A stretch of 64,000 bases of DNA. It comes from Alcanivorax sp. S71-1-4. Lineage in GTDB: Bacteria; Pseudomonadota; Gammaproteobacteria; Pseudomonadales; Alcanivoracaceae. The position numbers and the translations under genes were made by a program. The notes under the pieces are model-generated. The model did no database searches. It was given only the letters and a program-made list of their open reading frames with translations, and had not been told where the DNA came from. Positions 55,156 to 63,822 of the stretch are shown here, piece after piece (position 1 is the first letter of the stretch; each line of letters opens with the position of its first letter). The DNA is taken from NCBI RefSeq assembly GCF_009846755.1, contig NZ_AQOR01000001.1:1-64000 (forward strand), in the 5' to 3' direction.

Positions 55156-58100
55156 TTATTTAATGCCTAATTCAACGGATTTTATAATCGCTACAGGGCC
55201 ATTGTCGCCACAGTTCGCCTGAATAAACTCAAACATCCTTTTGAGAAAGGCGCCTTCTTCCTCTTTTGGATAAGAGGCTGTAACTCGTTCTGACCAAAAC
55301 GCTAGACTGCCTACAAGCACTAGTTGCCATTTGGCGCGAGAAACCAGCACATTCATTCTGTTGGGGTGGCGCATGAATCCAACACCAGAAAGCCCAGTGT
55401 GATGATTATTACGGACTAATGAGATAATAACGAGATCGGCTTCATCTCCCTGAAAGCTGTCAACTGTACCTATATGAAGAGTTGGTTGCGATGAGGTAGT
55501 GTTTAGGCTGGGGGCATCCCCTCGCTCAATAAAACTTAGTTCCCCATTCGCTCTTGCTGTATGAAGCTTGTCACGAAGTAGGTTAACTTGATGTCGGTAT
55601 GGCGCAAGGACTGCTATGGATACAGGTGAAGATGAGTTGCATTCTATCGTTTTTAAATATTCTACGACACTATCAGCCTCGCCGGGATTAGAATAAGGTG
55701 GGTGGTTTTCTGCCTTTTTGTTTCCAACGTCTATCTGGGTGTAAGGCATATTGATTAAAATTATAGGTTTTTCTGCTTTTGAGTTGGGGGCGATGCAATT
55801 GAATGGCCGTTCTGAATTAAAGTGGTCGCCGGTTTCTTTGGATGTTTCAAGTATGCCTTTATAGAAAACATCAGATACTAATCGTGAAATGTCGGGATGC
55901 ATTCTGTGCTGGACCGTAAGAGGAACGGCGACAGGTAATTGCTTGTTTATTTCTCGTCCGTATTCTCTAATAACTAAGCGTTCAAATAATCCAAAAAGAG
56001 ATTTTGCATTTTCGCACAAGTCACGAAGCTCTTCCTGTTGGGCTGATTCTTGAAGGTCATCAACAATGTCTTGGAGCCCTGCTGCTCTGAATGAAGCGCC
56101 AAGCATGCCTGCTCCGGCGGCAAGAGCTGAGGAGACGCGTTCTGGAGACCCTAGTAGCTTTTTTATCCGTTCTTCATCAAAGGGCGGAAGCTGTTCATGG
56201 TCACCTATTAAAAGACGTCGGTGCGAGAGCATCATTGGTGATGCTAGTTCTAAACCGTTAGCTTTTGCTGCCTCTTCGATTATCACCTGATCAAAAAACG
56301 ATTGGTCATCAAGCAGGTGTTCAATGTCAGCCGAGTTGGTCGTAGAGAACACGAGGTTTGCGGATCGTAGTAGAAGGCTCTCCATGGATCTAATTTCAGA
56401 CGTGTCTAAGCCGCCATTGTTACTTGATAGCGCTGTGTCGATGCGGCCCTTTAATTCAGCCGGGAGTTTTTCATATAACTGACTGTTAGAGAAATCACGA
56501 GCGATTTCTTTTGTGACCGAAGAAAGCTCCCAGGTGCTTCCAGAAAAACGACCATCGGCGGAGCGAGAGCGAATTATGATTCTATCAGGGTTTTCATTGG
56601 AGTTTTTTAAATAGCTTTCAAGGACATGGTCCACCGCATGATGGCTTTGCGCTGTAATCAGGATGCGAGAGGATGGATCTTTAAGAAAGCGTGTACGAAG
56701 CAGTTCACATACGAGGCGAGTCTTACCAACACCGGGCGGGCCCTGTAAGAGAACGCATGGTAACCTATCTTCAACTACCCTAAATGCTGTCATTTTAGGG
56801 GCATCTAGGGATCTTATTTCTTCGCTGGAAAGAGGGGCGTCACCAGAACTCCGCAAGAAGTATCTGGGATCCTTCATGACTTCAAGTAATTCTTGTCGCT
56901 CGCGCAATGCTGCAAGAGATTTCATTTTTCGTCGTGCCAGACGAGCTTGTGCCATATCGTTGTTTGGTCGTAGTAATACCTCATTACTAATTGGTGGGAG
57001 TGAGGTCGGGCTCTCGAAGGTATACGTGGTCTGTCCGTTGTCGTCAGGAGATGAGCTCACAAACTGCCAAAGGGTGGTAAATGAATCTTGGCCGGCGCCG
57101 ATCGCTTTTTCTTCTACAACCCAGTCTTCCTCGGTTGTTGTCGCGTCATCTGTAAGCGAGGCTTTTAATAGCGCAGCAGGAGATTCTAGTCCAAGAGCCT
57201 CATAGAGTCCTGTGCGAGTGCTGTCCGCTCTGGCAGCAACTACAAGAACGCTTGTGCCTGAAGATGTGTCTTTTGACACTATTTTTACAGGGCAGGCCTT
57301 TGCTTCTTCAAATAAGGTTTCCATAGCCTGTAAAAGAACGAAAGCTCGATAAATATATTCGCTCTCATTCGAGTCTTGGTCGGGATTATTATATTTCAGA
57401 AATTCTAGCCAATTTCTAGACGCGCTCCTAAGTGAAGCCCAGTTTCTTCGTATTTCCGACGGCTCTTTGAGAGCAATAGGTGCTTTTCGAAGACTTCGCC
57501 TCATGGTGACATCGTTTTGGTTTGGCGGTTTACGGTCAGCAGCTTCGCAATACGCCACATCCCAAGAGGATAATGCTGTAGCCGGGCGGAAAGGTTTTAT
57601 TTTGTAGGTAAGGTGGCGACCATGAAGCAGAAAGTGCGTTTGCTGACTAGCAACTCGGGGCCTTGTTTCGTACGCTGTTGCGTCAGCGATATCAGCTTCG
57701 ATGAAATCAAGCTGAGAAATGCGATCGTCAGCGGCGATAGAGTTACCCGAAGCTTCAACGATTCGCCTTGTAAGCATGCTTGAAGGTTCAAGTCTTACGG
57801 CGAGCTTTAACGCTATATCAGACGACTCGGTTTGACCGGCTATTTCGCTTTGGATATCTGCAATTCGTCCAATTACGTAGTTTTCATCGATAACGTCTAC
57901 ACTCTTTCCTCGCACTATTGTTCTAAGAAGCTCTCTTTCTGTTGGAAGAAGAGCTTCTGCTGCGTGAGCTTTTCCCCGTAAGAAGGATGAAGGGTCAATG
58001 CCAAAAATTTTGCATATGAGTTTGCCGAATGCTTTCCAATCATCAATGAAAGAGTAAGGAGTATTGCCGCTTGGTGGAGTAAATTGCCTTACACCTATTC

Positions 58101-58659
58101 GAGCGGTATGCAATCGCATTGACCACTCAAATCCAGTTAGCTGAAAATCTGGCTCCTCATCTGCGTCAGTGAAAACTGACCTCTCATCGAGATTTCGGTG
58201 GAGAATTCCGTGTCGATGGAGAGTGGATAGACCTCGTGCAATTCTCGCCGTGTTGGCCCATATGATTGCTCGACTTTGAACATTGCGAGGGCGAGTGAGC
58301 CAAGCTCTACTCTTGGTTTTAATATGTTCAGAAAGCGGAAAGCGCTGCCCTGGCGACAGAACTAGATAAAATCCACCTTGATCTTCTCCGGCAGCGAGCA
58401 TTGGTACAATCAGGTCTCGTGCGCCGGGAGAGGAAATTAGAGTGTTTAATTGTCGAACTTCGTTTGCCCAAAGTTCACGAAGAGCACCGTCGTCTTCTAC
58501 GTTTCGTTGCCATTTTTTTATTAAGACCTGCGTGCCGTCGTGGCTTTCTGCGAAAATTAATCCGGGTATCCCTGCTGCAGGTTTCATGCGTTGAAGCCAT
58601 TTTGTTTCGAGCCGGAAACGGCCCAGAAAGTTTGAACGTTGCCCGTTGTCCTTAGTCAT
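55156..58659 (-). CDS. Protein-kinase-like domain fused to an SF1 (UPF1-type) helicase
   Basis: A 1167-residue fusion. Residues 15-330 have a kinase-like pattern: VLIKKW (VAIK-type Lys), 'HGILHRNLDERSVF' in place of HRDLKxxN, and LTGFEWS in place of DFG. Asp of both catalytic motifs is missing, so it is probably a pseudokinase. From about residue 600 comes an SF1 helicase: Walker A LLQGPPGVGKT (about 640), 'VIIEEAAKA' (about 795), GDHEQLPPF, QHRMHPDIS, 'VDSFQGDEADLVIIS' (about 1073) and 'NRMNVLVSRAKW'. It pairs with the PLD gene 4 bp downstream. The set looks like a nucleic-acid-targeting defence unit; I do not recognise it as a named system. Confidence 0.85.
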   Translation of the reverse strand: MTKDNGQRSNFLGRFRLETKWLQRMKPAAGIPGLIFAESHDGTQVLIKKWQRNVEDDGALRELWANEVRQLNTLISSPGARDLIVPMLAAGEDQGGFYLVLSPGQRFPLSEHIKTKSRAWLTRPRNVQSRAIIWANTARIARGLSTLHRHGILHRNLDERSVFTDADEEPDFQLTGFEWSMRLHTARIGVRQFTPPSGNTPYSFIDDWKAFGKLICKIFGIDPSSFLRGKAHAAEALLPTERELLRTIVRGKSVDVIDENYVIGRIADIQSEIAGQTESSDIALKLAVRLEPSSMLTRRIVEASGNSIAADDRISQLDFIEADIADATAYETRPRVASQQTHFLLHGRHLTYKIKPFRPATALSSWDVAYCEAADRKPPNQNDVTMRRSLRKAPIALKEPSEIRRNWASLRSASRNWLEFLKYNNPDQDSNESEYIYRAFVLLQAMETLFEEAKACPVKIVSKDTSSGTSVLVVAARADSTRTGLYEALGLESPAALLKASLTDDATTTEEDWVVEEKAIGAGQDSFTTLWQFVSSSPDDNGQTTYTFESPTSLPPISNEVLLRPNNDMAQARLARRKMKSLAALRERQELLEVMKDPRYFLRSSGDAPLSSEEIRSLDAPKMTAFRVVEDRLPCVLLQGPPGVGKTRLVCELLRTRFLKDPSSRILITAQSHHAVDHVLESYLKNSNENPDRIIIRSRSADGRFSGSTWELSSVTKEIARDFSNSQLYEKLPAELKGRIDTALSSNNGGLDTSEIRSMESLLLRSANLVFSTTNSADIEHLLDDQSFFDQVIIEEAAKANGLELASPMMLSHRRLLIGDHEQLPPFDEERIKKLLGSPERVSSALAAGAGMLGASFRAAGLQDIVDDLQESAQQEELRDLCENAKSLFGLFERLVIREYGREINKQLPVAVPLTVQHRMHPDISRLVSDVFYKGILETSKETGDHFNSERPFNCIAPNSKAEKPIILINMPYTQIDVGNKKAENHPPYSNPGEADSVVEYLKTIECNSSSPVSIAVLAPYRHQVNLLRDKLHTARANGELSFIERGDAPSLNTTSSQPTLHIGTVDSFQGDEADLVIISLVRNNHHTGLSGVGFMRHPNRMNVLVSRAKWQLVLVGSLAFWSERVTASYPKEEEGAFLKRMFEFIQANCGDNGPVAIIKSVELGIK

Positions 58660-59323
58660 TCTTTATTGTTCCTTTTCCCTGCAATTCGATTAAAAATCTA
58701 GACTATATTGCAGTGTGGAGGTCGTCGACCTTTTTTTGGGCAGGGCACGAGTTGGAGGTTGCCGAAAGCTTTGCGGAAAGGGGCTTTACGAGCGAGGAGA
58801 CAGCGGTGGGTTGTAGCACCAGTGACATTAGAATCTGCTGCGAAGCAGGCCTGTGATGATGTCTCCTAACTCATTGAATTATAATATAAAATCGAGGAGG
58901 GAGAAGGAGTCGATCCTCCGAACCAGCGATTACGAATCAGTTGCTGTACTGACTGAGCTATCTGACATGGCTCACACGGGCGGTCGAGGAGCGCTTCTCG
59001 ACACAGGTCCGTGGTAGTTGCAAAGGCACCGGCTTCCTAAGAGCGGTCACCCGGCCGTTGCGTTTGCGGGCAGGTTGCCACGGTGGTGAAGGTGACGATA
59101 TTCGTGGCCGTTACGCTGGCACCAAGCCACGGTGGAGAAGGAGAGGGCATCCTTGTGCGCGCCGATAGACCCCACTCGTAGGGCCTTTAAAGGCCGCTAA
59201 AGCGTTGGTCCGAAGACGTCCACCCTCGTTCGTTCAGATCCAATAAATAATTGTAGGTTTTGGTATAGGTTTGCATATCTATATGAAGAAATACCCCACA
59301 AATCAAACCTAATACCCCTCACA
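58660..59323. other. Intergenic region between helicase operon and integrase
   Basis: 664 bp without a protein gene. It contains a degenerate tRNA-like sequence (58892-58967) and GC-rich tracts of no clear identity. The helicase promoter is presumably within the first 100 bp (AT-rich 58670-58710). Confidence 0.5.
58892..58967 (-). pseudogene. Degenerate tRNA-Thr(CGU)-like sequence
   Basis: The minus strand reads TAGCTCAGTCAGTACAGC (D arm, 3 of 4 stem pairs), then ACTGATTCGTAATCGCT (anticodon arm with loop TTCGTAA, anticodon CGT, stem partly broken). GGAGGATCGACTCCTTC follows (T arm, stem paired with one wobble, loop ATCGACT). The acceptor strands TGTCAGA and TCCCTCC pair at only 3 of 7 positions. 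It is therefore recognisable but not functional. Confidence 0.5.
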
Positions 59324-60541
59324 TCAAAAACATACAATGGAATCTATGAGACCGGCAACTTGTTGGTGAGCCTGCTTCCTCTCCTCAAAATAGTCATAAC
59401 GATCATAAATCCCTTCCACCCCTTTCAGCTTGTGATTCAAACACCTTTCTGCCACATGACCGGGCACACCTTCCGCAGCTGCGAGGCTGCGGAAGGTGCG
59501 TCGCAGGTCGTGGACGGTGAAGTGCTCCAGGTCGCCCATTTTGTTCGGGGGCTGCACTTTCCGGCCGGCTTCGCGACCAAATAGCTTGGAGATGGCGCGG
59601 TTCAGTGTGTCTGGGCCCATGTGTGGTCGCTTGCTGGCTCGCCTCGCCGGAAATACATAGGGAGAGCCACAGGCATGGCCGTGCAGGATCTGCAGCCACT
59701 CAATGGCCTGGGTGGGTAAGGGAATGGTGATGGCGGCGCCGGTCTTGCTGCGTTCCTTCGAGAGGCGCCAAACGCCTGTCTCCAGGTCGAATTCCCGCCA
59801 TTGAGCCTCGCAGAGTTCGCTTTTCCTCACGCCGAGCACGAGAAACAGGCAGCAGGCCAGGTAGTTGTCCCGGCCAAAGCTGCTGATGTTCTCCTGAAAG
59901 ACCTGAAAGGCGTGCTGTAACTCATCCAGCGAAAGGGTGCGTTCGCGGCTGGTTTCTTCGCCTCCGGCGTCGTTCACCGTGAACGGGCTGGCTGGATTGC
60001 TTTGGCACAGGTCCAGTTTGATGCCATGGCGGAACAGCTGCTTCATGTACATCAGGGTGTCGTTGGCGATGGTGGGCCGATTGCTGCCATGAAGCTTTTG
60101 CAAAACAGCGCGTACGTCTCTTGGGGTGACATCGGCGATGGGGTGGTTGCCGATGAGGGGGTGGATCTCCTTCCGGTAGATGCGCTCGGGTATTTGGGGA
60201 TATTTGAGGCGTCTGGACAGGTCGTTGTCGAACCAGTCCTGGAAGAGCTCCTCAACGGTATTGAGTTCAGGCAGTGCGAGCTTTGCTTTCTCGCGGATAG
60301 GGTCGGTGCCGGTGCGCAGGCCTTGTTTGGTCATGACGGCCTCTTCCCGGGCCGAGGCGAGGCTCATCTGCGGATATCGGCCCAGCGTTACCTCATGTCG
60401 TTTGCCCTGGCTGCTATAGCGAAGCATCCAGTAGGGGACGCCGGATTTGCGGACGCAGAAATAGAGGCCGCCACCATCCGCATATTTCTTGGGGGCCTGG
60501 TTGGTAAGTGATTTGATCTGTAGTGCTGTCAGCTTGCTCAT
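59324..60541 (-). CDS. int: Tyrosine integrase (DUF4102/P4 type)
   Basis: A 405-residue site-specific recombinase. The N-terminal DUF4102 arm-binding domain shows 'KYADGGGLYFCVRKSGVPYW'. The catalytic domain has Arg in LGVRKSEL (about 234), HDLRRTF (about 345) and the nucleophile Tyr in 'GIYDRYDYFEERKQA' (about 378); the usual LGH box reads LNHK. Start ATG 60541 (AAGGG upstream) is preferred over 60559. It lies 290 bp from the attR core in yicC, as expected for the integrase acting there. Four TGCCCACCA repeats lie in its upstream region. Confidence 0.95.
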   Translation of the reverse strand: MSKLTALQIKSLTNQAPKKYADGGGLYFCVRKSGVPYWMLRYSSQGKRHEVTLGRYPQMSLASAREEAVMTKQGLRTGTDPIREKAKLALPELNTVEELFQDWFDNDLSRRLKYPQIPERIYRKEIHPLIGNHPIADVTPRDVRAVLQKLHGSNRPTIANDTLMYMKQLFRHGIKLDLCQSNPASPFTVNDAGGEETSRERTLSLDELQHAFQVFQENISSFGRDNYLACCLFLVLGVRKSELCEAQWREFDLETGVWRLSKERSKTGAAITIPLPTQAIEWLQILHGHACGSPYVFPARRASKRPHMGPDTLNRAISKLFGREAGRKVQPPNKMGDLEHFTVHDLRRTFRSLAAAEGVPGHVAERCLNHKLKGVEGIYDRYDYFEERKQAHQQVAGLIDSIVCF

Positions 60542-60574
60542 CTCGACCCTTTGTTCCACAGGCTCCCGGAGGTT

Positions 60575-60725
60575 TGCCCACCACTTTTTGCTTCTGGAGT
60601 GTGGGGGGAAAGGCCTTTGTTGTCAGGGAGTTGGCGTGCGGGCGCTTGCTTTTGCCCACCATTTAGGGGAAAGAATAGGGGGTGTCGGGCGGAAAGTCAC
60701 GTTTTGCCCACCAGGTTGCCCACCA
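60575..60725 (+). repeat. Right-end TGCCCACCA repeats (integrase arm-type sites)
   Basis: TGCCCACCA occurs at 60575-60583, 60653-60661, 60705-60713 and 60717-60725. The last two are 12 bp apart, exactly like the pair at the left end of the island. They occupy the integrase promoter region and may also serve autoregulation. Confidence 0.55.
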
Positions 60726-60831
60726 TTTTCATCTGGATAACGGTGGGTCCTGGTGGATTCTCGTGGACGATCAACCTATAAAAATACAATATAAACAGTA
60801 AGTTATGGATGAATGTGGAATTCTGTGGATT

Positions 60832-60851
60832 CTATTCGATGTTCTGGATCT
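60832..60851 (-). repeat. attR within the yicC 3' end
   Basis: AGATCCAGAACATCGAATAG encodes the last YicC codons (I-Q-N-I-E-stop). It shares the 10-bp core AGATCCAGAA (60842-60851) with attL at 23638-23647. Confidence 0.72.
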
Positions 60852-61695
60852 GTTCCCTCATCTGCTCAATCAACACCTTCAGCTCCACTGCTGCCTGCGT
60901 CGTCTCTGTATCAATCGATTTCGACGCCAGCGTATTCGCTTCTCGATTCAGCTCCTGCATCAGAAAATCCAGCCGCCGGCCGACATGCCCGCCCTGCCCC
61001 AGCGCACGGCGCACTTCGGTGACGTGGGCTTCCAGGCGGTCCAGTTCTTCCGCCACATCCATTTTCTGCGCCAGCATCACCAGCTCCTGTTCGAGCCGGT
61101 CCTGATCCGGGTTGGCGACCACGTCTTCGACACGTTTCACCAGCCGCTGGCGCAGTGCATCCTGGATGCGTGGCAGGGCAGCGCGGGTGCGGCTCACCTG
61201 TACCAGCACGCCATCGAGGCGATCTTCAAGCAGTTGCTTCAGCACGGCGCCTTCGCGGGCGCGGGTCTCCACCAGGACCGCGAGGGTTTCGTCCAGCAGC
61301 GTGAGGGCTGGCGCCATCAGCGGGGCGAAGTCGGCTTCGCGGGTCTGCATCACGCCCGGCAGGCGCAGGATGTCCGCCGGATTCACCGCAGACGTCGGGC
61401 CGAGCAGTTCATTGATGCGGTCCATGGCGGCGCCGAACTGGGTGACCAGGGCGTCGTCGATGACGATGTCGGTGTCGCCGCTGTCCAGCTGATAGCGCAG
61501 GCCCACTTCCACCTTGCCGCGGTTGAGGTGTTTGCGACACAGCTCGCGCAATGGGCCGTCGAGTTCGCGAAAGGCTTCCGGCAGACGGGGGGTGACTTCA
61601 AGATAGCGGTGATTGACGGATTTCAGCTCCCACACAAGGGTGGCGCCTGTGACGTGGGTGTCCCGGCGGGCAAAGGCGGTCATGCTCTGAATCAT
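60832..61695 (-). CDS. yicC: YicC family endoribonuclease-like protein
   Basis: A 287-residue protein with the YicC start 'MIQSMTAFARRDTHVTGATL', the 'ELKSVNHRYLEVTPRLPEAF' segment, and the C-terminal DUF1732 region 'VGRRLDFLMQELNREANTLA' then SKSIDTETTQAAVELKVLIE. YicC proteins have endoribonuclease activity. ATG 61695 is chosen because relatives begin MIxSMTAFAR, and GGAAG lies upstream; 61710 is possible. It is divergent from rph. Its 3' end is the island integration site, and the coding sequence stays intact because the element supplies the last codons. Confidence 0.95.
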   Translation of the reverse strand: MIQSMTAFARRDTHVTGATLVWELKSVNHRYLEVTPRLPEAFRELDGPLRELCRKHLNRGKVEVGLRYQLDSGDTDIVIDDALVTQFGAAMDRINELLGPTSAVNPADILRLPGVMQTREADFAPLMAPALTLLDETLAVLVETRAREGAVLKQLLEDRLDGVLVQVSRTRAALPRIQDALRQRLVKRVEDVVANPDQDRLEQELVMLAQKMDVAEELDRLEAHVTEVRRALGQGGHVGRRLDFLMQELNREANTLASKSIDTETTQAAVELKVLIEQMREQIQNIE

Positions 61696-61814
61696 CATCT
61701 CTTCCGTCATGCTGCGAAGAGATGGAGTCTAACCCGCCGGGCGCGGGGCTGCGAGCCGCCGGCCTGTGCTAGAATCGCGGCCTGACTCAACCCCCGAGAA
61801 TGCAAGGAGACAGC

Positions 61815-62531
61815 ATGCGTCCTTCTGGCCGTGCCCCGGATCAACTGCGCGACATCCGTATTACCCGCCAATACACCATGCACGCCGAAGGCAGTGTGCT
61901 GGTGGAGTTCGGCAACACCAAGGTGCTGTGCACTGCGTCGGTGGAGGACGGCGTGCCGCGCTTCATGAAGGGCCAGGGCAAAGGCTGGGTCACGGCGGAG
62001 TACGGCATGCTGCCCCGCGCCACCAATACCCGTAACCAGCGTGAAGCGGCGCGTGGCAAGCAGGGGGGCCGCACGCTGGAAATCCAGCGCCTGATCGGTC
62101 GCTCGCTGCGCGCGGCGGTGGACACCAAAAAGCTGGGTGAAAATACCATCCTGATTGACTGTGATGTGTTACAGGCTGATGGCGGCACGCGCACGGCCTC
62201 CATTACCGGTGCCTGCGTGGCGCTGGTGGATGCGCTCACGTATCTGCTCAATGCCCGCAAGATCAAGGACGACCCGCTGGTGGGCCTGGTCGCCTCGGTG
62301 TCCGTCGGGCTTTATAAAGGCACTCCGGTGCTGGACCTGGATTACATCGAAGACTCCAGCGCAGATACGGACATGAACGTGGTGATGACCCAGCAGGGCG
62401 GGTTCGTGGAAATCCAGGGTACCGCCGAGGCGGAGCCGTTCACGCTGGATCAGCAGCAGTCCATGCTGACCCTGGCCGACAGCGGCATCCGTGAATTGAT
62501 CCGCCTGCAACAGCAGGCGCTGGGCTGGTAA
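61815..62531 (+). CDS. rph: Ribonuclease PH
   Basis: A 238-residue phosphorolytic 3'-5' exoribonuclease for tRNA 3' maturation. '[20 protein letters not shown]' is the canonical start. '[20 protein letters not shown]' and '[20 protein letters not shown]' (RNase PH signature) and '[20 protein letters not shown]' are present. ATG 61815 has AAGGAG upstream, which excludes ATG 61800. It is complete, unlike the frameshifted rph of E. coli K-12, and pyrE follows after 13 bp. Confidence 0.97.
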   Translation: MRPSGRAPDQLRDIRITRQYTMHAEGSVLVEFGNTKVLCTASVEDGVPRFMKGQGKGWVTAEYGMLPRATNTRNQREAARGKQGGRTLEIQRLIGRSLRAAVDTKKLGENTILIDCDVLQADGGTRTASITGACVALVDALTYLLNARKIKDDPLVGLVASVSVGLYKGTPVLDLDYIEDSSADTDMNVVMTQQGGFVEIQGTAEAEPFTLDQQQSMLTLADSGIRELIRLQQQALGW

Positions 62532-62544
62532 CGGAGAGACGAGC

Positions 62545-63186
62545 ATGCAGGCGTATCAGAAGGCGTTTCTGGAATTTGCGCTGGCGCGCGAAGCGTTGAA
62601 GTTCGGTGAGTTCACGCTCAAGTCCGGGCGCAAGAGCCCTTACTTCTTCAATGCCGGCACCTTCCACACGGGCGCCATGCTGGGGGCGCTGGGGCGTTTC
62701 TATGCCGAGGCTATTGTCGCCAGCGATGTCGAGTTCGATATGCTGTTCGGCCCGGCCTACAAGGGCATTCCGCTGGTGGCGGCGGTTGCCGTGGCGCTGG
62801 CCGAGCACCATGGCCGCGATGTGCCGTGGGCGTTCAACCGCAAGGAGGCCAAGGACCACGGCGAAGGGGGCTGGCTGGTTGGCGCGCCCCTGTCCGGGCG
62901 AGCGCTGGTGATTGACGATGTGATCACCGCGGGCACGGCGATCCGCGAGGTGGCGACGTTGTTCGAGCGGACCGAGGCACAGATGGCCGGAGTGGTGGTG
63001 GCGCTGGATCGCCAGGAGAAAGGGCGCGGCGAGCTGTCTGCAATTCAGGAAGTCGAACACAGTCTCGGTGTGCCGGTCTACAGTATCGTCTGTATGGCAG
63101 ATATCATCGATTATCTGGCACAGACCGGACAACAGGAACAGACAGTGGCGATGCAGGCTTATCGTCGCGAATATGGCGTCGCATGA
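62545..63186 (+). CDS. pyrE: Orotate phosphoribosyltransferase
   Basis: A 213-residue enzyme making OMP from orotate and PRPP in UMP synthesis. '[18 protein letters not shown]' (orotate loop), '[20 protein letters not shown]', '[20 protein letters not shown]' (catalytic Lys/His loop) and the PRPP motif '[18 protein letters not shown]' are all present. It follows rph by 13 bp with GGAGAGACGAGC before the ATG. Its stop overlaps the next start in ATGA. Confidence 0.97.
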   Translation: MQAYQKAFLEFALAREALKFGEFTLKSGRKSPYFFNAGTFHTGAMLGALGRFYAEAIVASDVEFDMLFGPAYKGIPLVAAVAVALAEHHGRDVPWAFNRKEAKDHGEGGWLVGAPLSGRALVIDDVITAGTAIREVATLFERTEAQMAGVVVALDRQEKGRGELSAIQEVEHSLGVPVYSIVCMADIIDYLAQTGQQEQTVAMQAYRREYGVA

Positions 63187-63815
63187 TGATCAGACTTCCC
63201 CGGGTGGCGGTATTCTGCCTGGCGCTGGCCGCGCCGGTGTCGGCGTGGTGCCAGTCGAAAGGGGCGGACGGGCTGCCACCGGGGGCGGTTTACCGCTACA
63301 TCAACGCTCAGGGCAACATGGTCATGACCAGCATGCTCACGCCGGAAGGTGTGCAGGTCGGCTATGAGGTGGTCGACAGCCAGGGGCGTGTCATCAAGAC
63401 CGTGCCGCCGGCCCCGTCCGCAGACGAGCTGGCGGAAATCCGCGAAGCGCGTGAACAGGCGCGCCGGGAAGCACAGCAGGCGCTGCGTGACGCCGAGTTG
63501 ATGCGCATGTATGCGGCGCCGGAAGATGCCGAGCGCGCGCGTGACCGCCAGATCAGTGCCCTGCAGCTGAACATTGATTACGCTCGCGGCAACATCACCC
63601 AGACCCGCACCCGGCTGGAGCAGGAAATCAGCAATGCGGCGCGCATCGAGCGCAGTGGTCGTCAGGTGCCGGAGAATACGGCGCTGGTGATTGAGCGCTA
63701 CACCCGCCAGATCACCGAACTGGAAACCGATATCACGCACTACGAGCAGGAAATCACCAAGGTGCGTGAATCCTTTGAACCCATCATCGAACGTTTGCGC
63801 GTAATTTCACGCTAG
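63183..63815 (+). CDS. DUF4124-like periplasmic coiled-coil protein
   Basis: A 210-residue secreted protein. A signal peptide ends near VSAWCQS, followed by a short beta domain ('[20 protein letters not shown]', DUF4124-like) and a long charged coiled coil from residue 75 ('[20 protein letters not shown]') to the end. It overlaps pyrE by 4 bp (ATGA), so translation is coupled. Function unknown. Confidence 0.72.
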   Translation: MMIRLPRVAVFCLALAAPVSAWCQSKGADGLPPGAVYRYINAQGNMVMTSMLTPEGVQVGYEVVDSQGRVIKTVPPAPSADELAEIREAREQARREAQQALRDAELMRMYAAPEDAERARDRQISALQLNIDYARGNITQTRTRLEQEISNAARIERSGRQVPENTALVIERYTRQITELETDITHYEQEITKVRESFEPIIERLRVISR

Positions 63816-63822
63816 TGCTGCC

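Larger units (their letters stand above)
23638..60851. mobile_element. Genomic island integrated in the 3' end of yicC
   Basis: A 37.2-kb element bounded by the 10-bp core AGATCCAGAA (23638-23647 and 60842-60851, minus strand). It holds a tyrosine integrase at the right end, an AlpA regulator, a Gp2/YfjJ-like HUH protein, RDF-like, YqaJ, RadC and DUF932 genes, and defence-type cargo. It interrupts the usual yicC-gmk neighbourhood and includes long AT-richer tracts (34-44 kb and 51.6-58.7 kb). The yicC 3' end is a known target of mobilizable genomic islands of Vibrio and other gammaproteobacteria (MGI type). No type IV secretion or typical MOB relaxase gene is visible, so movement would need a helper. 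Confidence 0.8.

Noticed and set aside
60805-61785. 326-residue open frame antisense to yicC
   Set aside because: Opposite strand of a conserved gene and crosses its promoter.
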